Positions 48,248 to 57,463 of a DNA stretch of 64,000 bases are shown piece after piece (within the stretch, counting starts at the first letter, position 1; each line of letters starts with the position of its first letter). The DNA is from Snodgrassella alvi (GTDB taxonomy: Bacteria > Pseudomonadota > Gammaproteobacteria > Burkholderiales > Neisseriaceae): the NCBI RefSeq assembly GCF_002777855.1, contig NZ_MEIK01000040.1, positions 277,089 through 341,088 on the forward strand, read 5' to 3'. The translations under genes and the position numbers were made by a program. The notes below the pieces were generated by a model. The model was not told the origin of the DNA, ran no database searches, and was given only the letters and a program-made list of their open reading frames with translations.

Positions 48248-49258
48248 TCACTTCCACGGCCGGTTATACGCTCCAAGCGTCACCTGCTGTCCTTCAGAAA
48301 CCTTAGCCAACGCCTGCTGCCACTGCGGCTGCACCGTAAACGATTCAGGACACTGTACCGCCAAATCAAGCGCCTGCCGCAATACCTTCGTTACCTGCGC
48401 CGTATATGCCGGACTGCGCTGCCGTCCCTCCACCTTAATTGCCGCCACACCCATGGCTAACAACTGCGGTAAAATCTCCAGCACATTCAGGCTTGTCGGC
48501 TCTTCCAATGCATAATAGGTTTCATCATTTACCAGAAAACGCCCTTTGCACAAAGTCGGATAACCAGCTGGCTCGTCTGCTGCATACTGATCGATTAGAA
48601 TATTATTTAAGCGTGCGTTCATCCTTGCTGCCTGCTGCTCCCAGCGCACGTATTTTGCCGGTGAGCACACCCCAAACGTATTTGGAGATTCACCCGTCAC
48701 ATAGCTAGACAGTAAGCAGCGCCCCTCCACCATCACACACAGGCTGCCAAAGCCAAATACCTCAATTTCTACTGAAGTATGCTTAATCACCTGCTCCACC
48801 TGCGGCAGTGTCAGCACTCGCGGCAACACTACCCGCCGGATACCAAACAGCTCTTGGGCCAGATTAATTGCTTCATAATTAGTTGCCGAACCCTGCACAG
48901 ACATATGCAGCGCCAGTTGTGGATGCGTCTTGTGTGCATATTTAAGCAATCCAAAGTCCGCCAGAATCACCGCATCCACGCCAATTTCGGCAGCCGTATC
49001 TACCGCCTGCTGCCATTTTCTTACTTCTCCTGCCTGTGCATAGGTATTTATCGCCATCAACACCTTACGCCCATGCCGGTGCGCATATGTAATTCCCTCT
49101 ACCGCAGACTTAGAGTCAAAATTCAGACCAGCAAAATTTCGCGCATTGGTTGCATCCTTCAGCCCCATATAGACCGTATCCGCACCATGATCTATCGCCA
49201 TCTTCAACGCCGGCAGATTACCAGCCGGACACACCAATTCGGGAATCTTCCTATTCAT
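48248..49258 (-). CDS. ubiU: O2-independent ubiquinone hydroxylation protein UbiU
   Basis: The partner of UbiV, also of the U32 fold, of 336 residues. The cluster cysteines Cys174, Cys181, Cys198 and Cys237 sit in GSLCVMVEGRCLLSS, FGVCSPAKYVRW and TLCKGR, in register with E. coli UbiU. N-terminal ELVCPAGNLPALKMAIDHGADTVYMGL is the U32 entry block. It is the first gene of ubiU-ubiV-ubiT with 16 bp to ubiV. An FNR-type site and -10 element lie upstream, which fits expression under low oxygen. Confidence 0.95.
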   Translation of the reverse strand: MNRKIPELVCPAGNLPALKMAIDHGADTVYMGLKDATNARNFAGLNFDSKSAVEGITYAHRHGRKVLMAINTYAQAGEVRKWQQAVDTAAEIGVDAVILADFGLLKYAHKTHPQLALHMSVQGSATNYEAINLAQELFGIRRVVLPRVLTLPQVEQVIKHTSVEIEVFGFGSLCVMVEGRCLLSSYVTGESPNTFGVCSPAKYVRWEQQAARMNARLNNILIDQYAADEPAGYPTLCKGRFLVNDETYYALEEPTSLNVLEILPQLLAMGVAAIKVEGRQRSPAYTAQVTKVLRQALDLAVQCPESFTVQPQWQQALAKVSEGQQVTLGAYNRPWK

Positions 49259-49639
49259 TCGCCCCCACCAACATCAAAAAACATCGATTAATCGCCTGCA
49301 AAAGCAGCATATACCGCTACCTACCACTTACAGACCCTAGAATTTGTACAAACACAAGATTAGAACAGTTAACCCAAAATGATTTATTGACACGAAACAA
49401 GCAAAAATAGAATAAAAAAAGTAATTAATATTAATTTAAAATACAAAACACAATTAAATATTAATTTTAATAATCCTAACCAGCCAAACCCAGCACTTGC
49501 CTAGCAACCTAATAAACCATCACTTCATCGCAAATCAACACTTCAGCTTTTATCTTCAAATAAAATGATGAAAAACCCATAATTCATAAAAATTATAAAA
49601 AACAAATAATTAAACAAATTGCGAGAACAACAAGACCAT
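49259..49639. other. promoter region of ubiU, then AT-rich spacer
   Basis: The left half carries the candidate FNR-type promoter of ubiUVT. From about 49400 the sequence becomes strongly AT-rich, and this marks the left edge of the gene-poor accessory part of the window. Confidence 0.5.
49359..49400 (-). promoter_or_regulatory. candidate class II FNR-dependent promoter of ubiUVT
   Basis: On the minus strand TTGTTTCGTGTCAA (49387-49400) matches 8 of the 10 fixed bases of the FNR site TTGAT-N4-ATCAA. Exactly 22 bases further on is TCTAAT (49359-49364), one mismatch from the -10 consensus. This puts the box centre at -41.5, the class II FNR geometry, with a start near 49352, about 95 bp before ubiU. 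E. coli ubiUVT is known to be FNR-controlled. Binding here is inferred. Confidence 0.6.
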
Positions 49640-50142
49640 ACCAGAATCCAAAAGTCAGTTGATTAAAGCAATCAATCAAAACTACACCCTATTAACCAAG
49701 AAACTGGCCGCTGTCCCTGAAGAAATCGCCTATCAACCACTCATGGAAGCACATGCCAAAGGGCGACGATGAATGCAGCCAATTAGTTTCTTATTTAATT
49801 GGCTGGGGGCAAATTGGTACTGATTTGTCATAAATAAGAACAACAGGGACAGGAAATTATTTTTTCCGAAGCGTGCTATAAATGGAATCAACTCAGTTTA
49901 TTAGCACAGAAATTTTATCAGGACTATCAGCATATAACCGATTTCAAACAGCTATTGTGTCTACTTGAAAAAACAAACAAGAAATGATTACTTATAGAAA
50001 GCTTTATTAACGAAGCACTTTATGGGAGACCTCGATATGAAAAACATACCCATGGTCGCATGATACAGTTTAACACCGCTTCACTTTATAAAATGCTGCC
50101 GAACGTCTAAACAAATTAATCAAACAAATCGGACACAAATAA
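49640..50142 (+). pseudogene. decayed ClbS/DfsB-family (DUF1706) gene
   Basis: Protein-like sequence runs through three frames. First comes ESKSQLIKAINQNYTLLTKKL...VPEEIAYQPL, then after a frame change DDECSQLVSYLIGWGQ, then CYKWNQLSLLAQKFYQDYQ with LLCLLEKTN, then ALYGRPRYEKHTHGRMIQFN and finally NAAERLNKLIKQIGHK before a TAA. In order these match the segments of the four-helix ClbS/DfsB family (colibactin self-protection and related proteins), whose members contain ...SYLxGW..., ...YKWNQL..., and ...GRxIQFNT...YKNAxxR.... At least three frameshifts and several stops, plus a lost start codon, make it non-functional. Confidence 0.65.
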
Positions 50143-51382
50143 TCGCTGTCATTATGAAAAATATCATTTTTATACAATTACTTTTGTAGCTGATTACACC
50201 TTATACAAGCACAGTACAAGAATACCTGTGAAAAACTTATTATGATTACGCTACCGACCTGCTTATACAGCCAGCTCTATAACTTGCAGATTGAAATCGT
50301 TTACCATCAAACTACTTCTTCACAACTTGCTCGAAATAGCTTGCACAAATAAATCGCGTATTTCTTTACCTTAATCTTTTAACATCTGTGATCCTTGATT
50401 TATCCTGCACAGTAAAGTAATCAAATTAGAATAATGTTAAATATTCAGCCTTAAATCAGCATAAACAAACCGGCACAACTCAACATTTAATTAACAGATA
50501 CAAAAAACAGTACTAAAATTTGTAGCTATTATTTTTAACTAAAAATAAGTGCTTCAGAAATCGCAAAAAAATGGCCTAAAGATTAATTGATTTAAACACG
50601 CAGGTTTCAGGTTAAAAATTTTCTAAAGGTAATGAAACAATTATTTTATTTATAACCATATAATTAGCCAGACAATAATCAATTTATCTATCAGTTAATT
50701 ATTACATTCAGCAACGTGATAGATCACAAAATAAACTTAGCCTTCAGCCGCACGCCAATTAATATAAAATATCAACATTTTTTAGCGTAAAACCAGCTAC
50801 AATAAAAAACTTCAAACACTAAAACTGACCAAAATTTATAAACATAAGAATTAACAAATCTATTATTAATCATCAGATTATCTAATCACAGAAAGCCATT
50901 GAAAGCATAAAATTATGTCTACCGGCACATACACTTTATTCAAGCTTCAATTACAATTTTATAAAATAGTCTTAAATAACATGATAAGCACAAGGTTTAT
51001 TACTTCTTCAATCGATAAAACAGTATAAATACTCAAACAATGATAATCAAAATAATACTTTGCTAAATAAAATCTTTTTTACAAAATCGTAAATTAAACC
51101 AATTCAATCTAAATAACTTAGTATTCACCAAGTGCTGGCCGATTATCAGATAATCAAACGTATATCGACAATATTTTTACACCAAATTAATATGATAATC
51201 GTTATGTTCAATAACATAACCAGTTTTGGAAGGCTGATTAGTATGACGGAATAAAATCGCTTAAAAATTTGAAACGTTTTTTCTGTACCCAAATCATTAT
51301 TCAATTACAGAAAAGAATAGTGTGACAAAGGTTAAAACCTTCAATTTCTTACTATCTTTCGCTGAATTAAAAGAGGCCGTAA
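50143..51382. other. AT-rich gene desert
   Basis: About 1.24 kb with stops in all frames and no recognisable gene, RNA or insertion sequence. Near its right end is a Fur-like site (51188-51206) overlapping an 8-bp hairpin (51201-51220). Confidence 0.5.
51188..51206 (+). promoter_or_regulatory. weak Fur-box-like sequence
   Basis: About 14 of 19 bases match the classical Fur consensus, with the core GATAATCGTTATG. It lies about 180 bp before the small frameshifted gene. In AT-rich DNA such matches occur by chance. Confidence 0.2.
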
Positions 51383-51780
51383 ATGAGCACTAATATTATC
51401 TTCCAAATTGGTCTATATAACGGCGTCAGCATGCTGCTGAACAATGCCAGCCAAATCGCCATTCTGCAAAATTCTCATTTAACTAACAATAGCAAAGCCC
51501 AGCAACTAAACCAGCTACAACTCACCGAAATCCTCGACTGCTGCCTTGCCAGAGCCGTACCAGCTTTGCTATTCTCACCGAAACGCTGGGCAAAATTCTG
51601 CACGAATATAACCACCAACCCAACCATAACTGGTTGGTCACTACAGAAGAATTGCTGGAATTTAGCACCCTTCTTAATACCTTGATCGGAAGTCTCACTA
51701 CCAGTATCAGCAACATCGAAACTCAGGCCAACTTCTTCATAAATCCTAAAACCGGCCTGATAAGCCGAAACTGCCTATAG
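51383..51780 (+). pseudogene. unrecognised small gene broken by a frameshift
   Basis: A good ribosome site (AAAAGAGG, seven bases before the ATG) starts a frame reading MSTNIIFQIGLYNGVSMLLNNASQIAIL to about 51540. From there the coding pattern continues in another frame as SFAILTETLGKILHEYNH...EELLEFSTLLNTLIGSLTTSISNIETQANFF up to a stop at 51780, where a clean terminator follows. The unbroken product would have about 130 residues and look helical. I do not recognise the family. Either a single-base indel broke the gene recently, the assembly has an error, or a programmed shift is used. The start signal and terminator are intact, which suggests a recent event. Confidence 0.5.
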
Positions 51781-51803
51781 CTACAGCTACAGGCAGTTTT
51801 GCA
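51768..51803 (+). terminator. rho-independent terminator of the frameshifted small gene
   Basis: A 9-bp outer stem (51768-51776 with 51791-51799) with an inner 5-bp stem and a T run, overlapping the end of the gene. Confidence 0.8.
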
Positions 51804-51921
51804 ATTTCGCTATTTTTAATAAACTCAAACTAGGCCAATGATTAACAAAAAACTAAATTTAACTTATTAAAGTCATTCTTGCATAGAAAGGGATTAATTA
51901 AAATATTAATCGAACCAGCTA

Positions 51922-54900
51922 TCAGGCCAGAACACCTATATCTAGACTCTGCGTTAATTTTAACGCCGTAAAAGGTTTCAATTTAAATAATTTATCATAA
52001 ATATCCAGACATTTTGTTAAGGTATTTATATCTTCATCTTCCATGGCTTCATCATATATTCTTTGCACCACTGTTATCAAATTTGATTCATGATACCAAG
52101 GTTCTAGAATATCTTTATCCTGATATCGGCGAGAAATATTTTCTACCAAATTTAGTAATAAAGGACACAAATCAGCTAGTTTTCCAGGGTAATTTTTAAT
52201 CGCCCAACTTAGCTCAAAGATACAATGTATTGCCACGCGTGATTTAACAAAAATAAAGAATAATTTGTTTAAATTGTTTTTTTTCCAATAATTTTCTTTT
52301 AATATACACACACCCACTTCTTTAGCTATCTCCAGATTATCATCATTCAACAACAACTCATAGGCATATTCAATTTTATTTATGTAATCATGATATTGAT
52401 CTTTTTCCAGTACTTCAATAATAAAATCTGCATATCCTTTTCTTAAAATACTGTCTCCTTTCAGCACTTGCTCTAACTCTTTGGTAAATAAATTTTTTAA
52501 AAACCAACGTTTATATATTTGTTTAGCAGCTTCCTTTCTAACATCCTCAATATCTGAACCCAGCATGACTAACACTAATTCGGTATATTGAGGTTGATAG
52601 TTTCCGTCAAAACCTACATCGAAAAAATAATGCGCTCTACAAATTAAACTTAACCAGATATCCCGATAACAAGCTGAGATAAATTGTTCATGAGCATAAT
52701 TTGCATCGTAATTAAGCATCGGCAGTAAGAGCTCAATAACCGTAACTCTCACCGCAGGATGATTATCATTTCTGGCCAAAGTAATCATTTCAATATGATT
52801 CAGAGCAAATTCTTTATTTATATAGAATCTGGATGCTATACCATGAAAAGCCACACTTCGAACATAATTTTGGGAATCCTGCCAAATTCTATTGGAATAT
52901 ACCAAATCATTTTCATGGATATTATTATCATTAAAGGATGATTTTTCAGGGTTATCTGAAAATTTAGCTAAATAAGTCAGCTTATCAATGTACAGTTTTG
53001 AGAAACACTCTACCCGCCTAGCAATTAGCTTAACCAAACTCAATACAGGCTTTTTATGGTAAAAATGCAAAATAACCTGCTCTAATAAATCATCTGGACA
53101 CGGCTGCCATTCAGATTGGAATTTTTCGTCTACATTATTTCTGGCAGAATTTATCAAACCATTAAATAAAGCATCAATAAATTCTTCATCGATAGTTTTT
53201 GGCAAGGTTAAAGCCAAGCGAGCAAACCTTGATGGCTGATTGCGTACATTAGTTTCAAAATCATGAGCGTAATTTTTGATATTGGACTCAGTCAATTGAT
53301 TTTCACTTTTCTGATTCCATTTATTAGAATTTAATCTGGCAATAGGTGTTAAAATCAATTTGCGCCAGCTATTATCTGATAAAATTTTTTCTTTTGGTAA
53401 AGGGGAACTTACCCAGCCTCCAAACTCTTTCACTATATAACCATGATTTATATTTTTGTAATTGCCGAATTTTCTTTGCAAGACAGCAATTAATTCTTTC
53501 GTTTTAATACTTTTTCTGTGCTCGTCAAGTTGTGACAACAAAATAAATTGTGCCTTACCCCAATAATGTTCATATTTGCCATGTTTTCTACTAGCCAGAA
53601 TTGATTTTATATCATTAATATTCCTAGATGGCGGAAGGTAATAAATTGTTTGCTCTAACAGCTTAATTAATTCATCAGAACAATCAGGAGAAAATTTTTC
53701 AATTAGTTTTCCAGCGAGATTCCATTCAGATTCATACCAAAAATTCCCACAGCATAACCTCTTTGGTTTTATTAACAACCAATTCAACACCATATCAGCA
53801 TATTCACTTGAAAGATTAAGTAGCATATTAGCCATTATATGTATCAAGATAGGATTTGAAGTATTCAAGTATGGGTTAGTCAGTACAAAAAGCTGGTAAG
53901 GCTTGCTTTGTAACTCTTTGCCAGCCACTTCAAGCAACTCAAATATCGTTCGTTGTATACTGGTTTTATGCCCAATTGGCTTCTGTAACTGATAAAACCA
54001 TTTATCAACAACTTTTTTTTCAGAGTTGTCTGCAAAAATAGGATTTATATATTCCAGAAGAAATTTGGTTACAGCTTGAGGTTCAAGCTTGGCCAGTTCC
54101 ATCACAAATTTTGTAGTCTGTTCAGGCCAGTTACAGTTGTTTGAGTCCAATGTATTTCTATCATAATTATCAGAATCCGTTATTGCACATAAATCAGCCC
54201 AATATATATCCAGTATCATACGGATTAACAGCAAAGCCCGTTGTGGATTTTTTTTTGCCAGTATTTTCCAGTTGACATTTTCTGGCGTATAACCTTTTTT
54301 AATCAGTTTTTTTCTAAATTCAAACAGCACATCAGCATCATTTTCTAAATCCTTTGGCAATGTTCTGCGGATTATATTGTCTAACTGCTCGGACTGACCG
54401 ATTAAAGGAGTAATTTCATTAACTACTGAATTCGGTATATCCCGAACCACTGAAAACAACAGATTAATACTTAAAATAGATAGATTGTCTTCACTACTAT
54501 GTAACCATTTAGCAATATATTTTTTTTCAATTAGATATTTAATAATATAACTATTACTAATGCAACCATTCAGCAAAAATTGCTCACAAAATTGTGGTTC
54601 AGCAATGATTGTGTCAACCAATTGGCGCGCTGGATATTTCAATTCTTGAATTTCCTTTATACAGCATAAAATCAGATGTTTTAAATGAAACCTGACATTT
54701 TCAGCAAATAAAATAGTTTCTACACATTTACAAAAACTCTGCTGATTGGTTTGCAGCAACAAATTCATGGCATATTTCAACTGTTCTCTTCTGGTCAGCA
54801 TCTGCTCTTCCTTAGCCCCAAGGGCAACCAGTAACTTTGCAGGAGAATTCAAAGCCGTCTGAAATAAAGCATTACCTACACGATAATCCAGCAATGCCTG

Positions 54901-56580
54901 ATGGCGAAAGCTGATCTGGTTATTCTGGCTACTGAGCAATCCAACTGATATCAATGCACTAAGCTCTCCATTGCCGGCTACAACGATATTTTCTGCTATA
55001 GATAAACAATTATTGCTTATCAGTATGTCGATGATTCTGTCTACTTGTGCTAAGGCTGCGGACACATCTACACCGCATTGTTTCACTTCCTGCATGCGGT
55101 TATCCCAGAATTTTTTCACCAGTTCCAGTTTATTATCAAATTTTGGTGCAGATTGAATGCGCTTTGCAATAGCCAGATAGAAACCAAGCCATAAAGGGAT
55201 ACTTAAAATTCGTTTCTTTTCTATTGTTAGCACGGAATAATTCTCATAACCTGCTATTTTTTCACTTACTGTAGCTGCACTTAATTCTGATACTTTGATT
55301 TTGGCACATTCTTTATCAATACTTTCTATCCATCCCGATAAAGCAATATCTTCATACATATCAAATGTTCTTGCGGCCAAAACCACACTGATATTGATAC
55401 CTTTTTTTCTTAGTTCGATTATAGATTGAACAAACTGACGGCAAATTTCCAGAGCCTGACAAGAGTGTACGGTTGTCCAGCGTATGGCATCAAGCTGATC
55501 AAGGATAAACACAATTTGCTTACCCGCGGCAAATTTTTTCACACACACTGCCGGCGATGAGATGAAACCGAGTGCTTTGCCAAATTCAGTCAAATTATTT
55601 TCCGGCCGCCTTCTGTCTAGCCGTACGGGAATTGACACAATATTTTGTTGCTGTAAATAGTCATGCAGTTGCAATAACAACACACTTTTTCCCATTCCGG
55701 CCTCAGCAGTAAGCAAGGTGACAGCATGATGATTGACTGAAGCAATAAGCTGCTTTACTTCATCTTTCTGAATAATGGCTCCATCAATTAAAAACGGGCG
55801 TAAAGAGTTTTCAAATTCAGAGGATAGTTTAATAACTACCGTGCTGACTCGTTTATCGTCATTAAAAGTAGTTCTTTCAAACCCTGCTTTCTGTAAATCC
55901 TGATGTAAACTAAAAGAAGTTATTTGCTGGCGCAGCTTATTATTATCAGTTGTATAGTGTTTAAGAAATTCGAATAACGATTTCAAATTAAATGAATCAG
56001 CTGAGTATAAAAGAGAAATTTTTCCTAGCAGACTGTCCAGAACGTTCTCATTAAAAATGAACTGTTCAATTTTAAATTTTTTCAAGAAAACAATTGCTGT
56101 GTTGATATCTGATGGATTATTAATATCCAGATTCAAATAATCGCATAACTGTTGAAAAAATTTTTCTCGCCGTTTATTAGTATTAATCTGATAGCGCAAA
56201 AAATCATTTGCATACCCGTTACTATTAAGTGCACTGTCTCTTAGATCACTTAAGTGTTTACAGCTTAAAGGAGAAACCAGATGATATTCAGTGTTTGTTC
56301 TCTTTATCTGATATAATGCATTGGATAAAATTTCTGCATTATGCAAATGGCTTAGCGTCCAATATTCACTTTCTCCTTTACTGGATTTACACTGATGATG
56401 TTCAGTTGTTCCATCATGATTTCCAATAACTAAATCCACCCCTGGCTCATCCTGACCAATTGGTTCTACAATAACCCAAGCAATTTTTTCTTCTAGCAGC
56501 CGCACCAGCTGATAGGCAACCCAATTCGTTTCATATCGATTGCCCAATTTCTCCGCATATCCACCTCGTTCCAAAGCCAT
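51922..56580 (-). CDS. large nuclease-STAND NTPase protein, Avs-like anti-phage candidate
   Basis: A single protein of 1552 residues from the ATG at 56580, which has GGGAT upstream. Residues 1-110 begin GGYAEKLGNRYETNWVAYQL and carry VDLVI (Asp49) and HHQCK (Gln63, Lys65), the D-QxK pattern of Mrr/Cap4-type PD-(D/E)xK nucleases. At about 265-450 lies a P-loop NTPase with Walker A AGMGKS (Lys298) and Walker B IVFILDQLD (Asp361, Asp364), then SVVLAARTF. This is the STAND/NACHT/AAA-like pattern. The remaining 1050 residues are helical, without membrane segments, and look like HEAT/TPR-type repeats. The layout is that of Avs proteins, which sense phage proteins and then cut DNA. Base composition is AT-rich, and empty spacers flank it. 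Membership in a known Avs class is not shown. Confidence 0.75.
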   Translation of the reverse strand: MALERGGYAEKLGNRYETNWVAYQLVRLLEEKIAWVIVEPIGQDEPGVDLVIGNHDGTTEHHQCKSSKGESEYWTLSHLHNAEILSNALYQIKRTNTEYHLVSPLSCKHLSDLRDSALNSNGYANDFLRYQINTNKRREKFFQQLCDYLNLDINNPSDINTAIVFLKKFKIEQFIFNENVLDSLLGKISLLYSADSFNLKSLFEFLKHYTTDNNKLRQQITSFSLHQDLQKAGFERTTFNDDKRVSTVVIKLSSEFENSLRPFLIDGAIIQKDEVKQLIASVNHHAVTLLTAEAGMGKSVLLLQLHDYLQQQNIVSIPVRLDRRRPENNLTEFGKALGFISSPAVCVKKFAAGKQIVFILDQLDAIRWTTVHSCQALEICRQFVQSIIELRKKGINISVVLAARTFDMYEDIALSGWIESIDKECAKIKVSELSAATVSEKIAGYENYSVLTIEKKRILSIPLWLGFYLAIAKRIQSAPKFDNKLELVKKFWDNRMQEVKQCGVDVSAALAQVDRIIDILISNNCLSIAENIVVAGNGELSALISVGLLSSQNNQISFRHQALLDYRVGNALFQTALNSPAKLLVALGAKEEQMLTRREQLKYAMNLLLQTNQQSFCKCVETILFAENVRFHLKHLILCCIKEIQELKYPARQLVDTIIAEPQFCEQFLLNGCISNSYIIKYLIEKKYIAKWLHSSEDNLSILSINLLFSVVRDIPNSVVNEITPLIGQSEQLDNIIRRTLPKDLENDADVLFEFRKKLIKKGYTPENVNWKILAKKNPQRALLLIRMILDIYWADLCAITDSDNYDRNTLDSNNCNWPEQTTKFVMELAKLEPQAVTKFLLEYINPIFADNSEKKVVDKWFYQLQKPIGHKTSIQRTIFELLEVAGKELQSKPYQLFVLTNPYLNTSNPILIHIMANMLLNLSSEYADMVLNWLLIKPKRLCCGNFWYESEWNLAGKLIEKFSPDCSDELIKLLEQTIYYLPPSRNINDIKSILASRKHGKYEHYWGKAQFILLSQLDEHRKSIKTKELIAVLQRKFGNYKNINHGYIVKEFGGWVSSPLPKEKILSDNSWRKLILTPIARLNSNKWNQKSENQLTESNIKNYAHDFETNVRNQPSRFARLALTLPKTIDEEFIDALFNGLINSARNNVDEKFQSEWQPCPDDLLEQVILHFYHKKPVLSLVKLIARRVECFSKLYIDKLTYLAKFSDNPEKSSFNDNNIHENDLVYSNRIWQDSQNYVRSVAFHGIASRFYINKEFALNHIEMITLARNDNHPAVRVTVIELLLPMLNYDANYAHEQFISACYRDIWLSLICRAHYFFDVGFDGNYQPQYTELVLVMLGSDIEDVRKEAAKQIYKRWFLKNLFTKELEQVLKGDSILRKGYADFIIEVLEKDQYHDYINKIEYAYELLLNDDNLEIAKEVGVCILKENYWKKNNLNKLFFIFVKSRVAIHCIFELSWAIKNYPGKLADLCPLLLNLVENISRRYQDKDILEPWYHESNLITVVQRIYDEAMEDEDINTLTKCLDIYDKLFKLKPFTALKLTQSLDIGVLA

Positions 56581-57408
56581 ATTCTTTATCCCAAATAACA
56601 ATATGGATTAATAATGCTGGTGTTGATTTAAATTTACAAGTAATACATCTAACTATATAAAAAATTTGGGAAATGGAATAACGGAAAAAATTTTTAAATT
56701 ATTTCAGCTCATGAAAATTTAACAATGTAAAAATTACTTTTCATGAAACAGGAAAATTTTACCACATACAATAGCTGTAATTATCTCGATTAATTGTGGA
56801 GATTCTCCTTAGTAATTCATTTAAGTTATTTTCAAACATCTGTACTCACTAATATCTAACTAATTATGTATTAATTTATAAAATCTTTTCCTTAGATTTT
56901 TTAATATATTTATCTATTTTTTTCTATTCATTTACATAAAAAATTAATATTCAGATATCCACCATTATCATTAAGATATCCAATATTGAATATAGCTCAA
57001 ACTACACATACTCGTTCTCTTACATTTTGTTTGTTATTTGCTTGCTTTTCAAGGTTTTCATTGGTAATGACTACTCTAATAGTATTAATTCTTCTATGAG
57101 TAAAACAGGTTTGGTAATATTTATCCTTACTTAAGTTTTTAGCTTAATTGTTAATATATTTATAAATATATGCCTTGATTTTGTACATTTCGTTTTCATT
57201 TTTTAGTAACATTGATTTAATAATCAACCAAATTGAAGACACTTTCTTGGCTTATCCAATAAGTGGCAAGATAATCATTTAGTAGTTAAACCCTTTTCTC
57301 TTAATCTATACAGATGATTAAAAAACTGTTGGGTAAAAGCGTTTAAAACTAATTTTTGTATTCTAAAACAATTAAACAATAATAAATTTGTTAAAACACA
57401 TATTATGC
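56581..57408. other. AT-rich spacer without an immunity gene
   Basis: About 830 bp between the exoprotein gene and the NTPase gene, both on the minus strand. Stops are dense in every frame and no minus-strand frame of 60 codons exists. In CDI loci this position normally holds the cdiI immunity gene. Confidence 0.6.
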
Positions 57409-57456
57409 TGATAAAACGCATAACTTTTCTCTACGTATTCATTATGCGTTTTATCA
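57409..57456 (-). terminator. large hairpin after the exoprotein gene
   Basis: A perfect 15-bp stem (57409-57423 with 57442-57456) with an 18-base loop begins 8 bp after the stop codon of the exoprotein gene. It probably ends the transcript or protects its 3' end. It lacks a clean T run on the minus strand. Confidence 0.65.
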
Positions 57457-57463
57457 TTTTTCT

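Noticed and set aside
49259..51382. Insertion sequence or prophage remnant
   Set aside because: No transposase or integrase pattern, no terminal inverted repeats and no target duplication seen.
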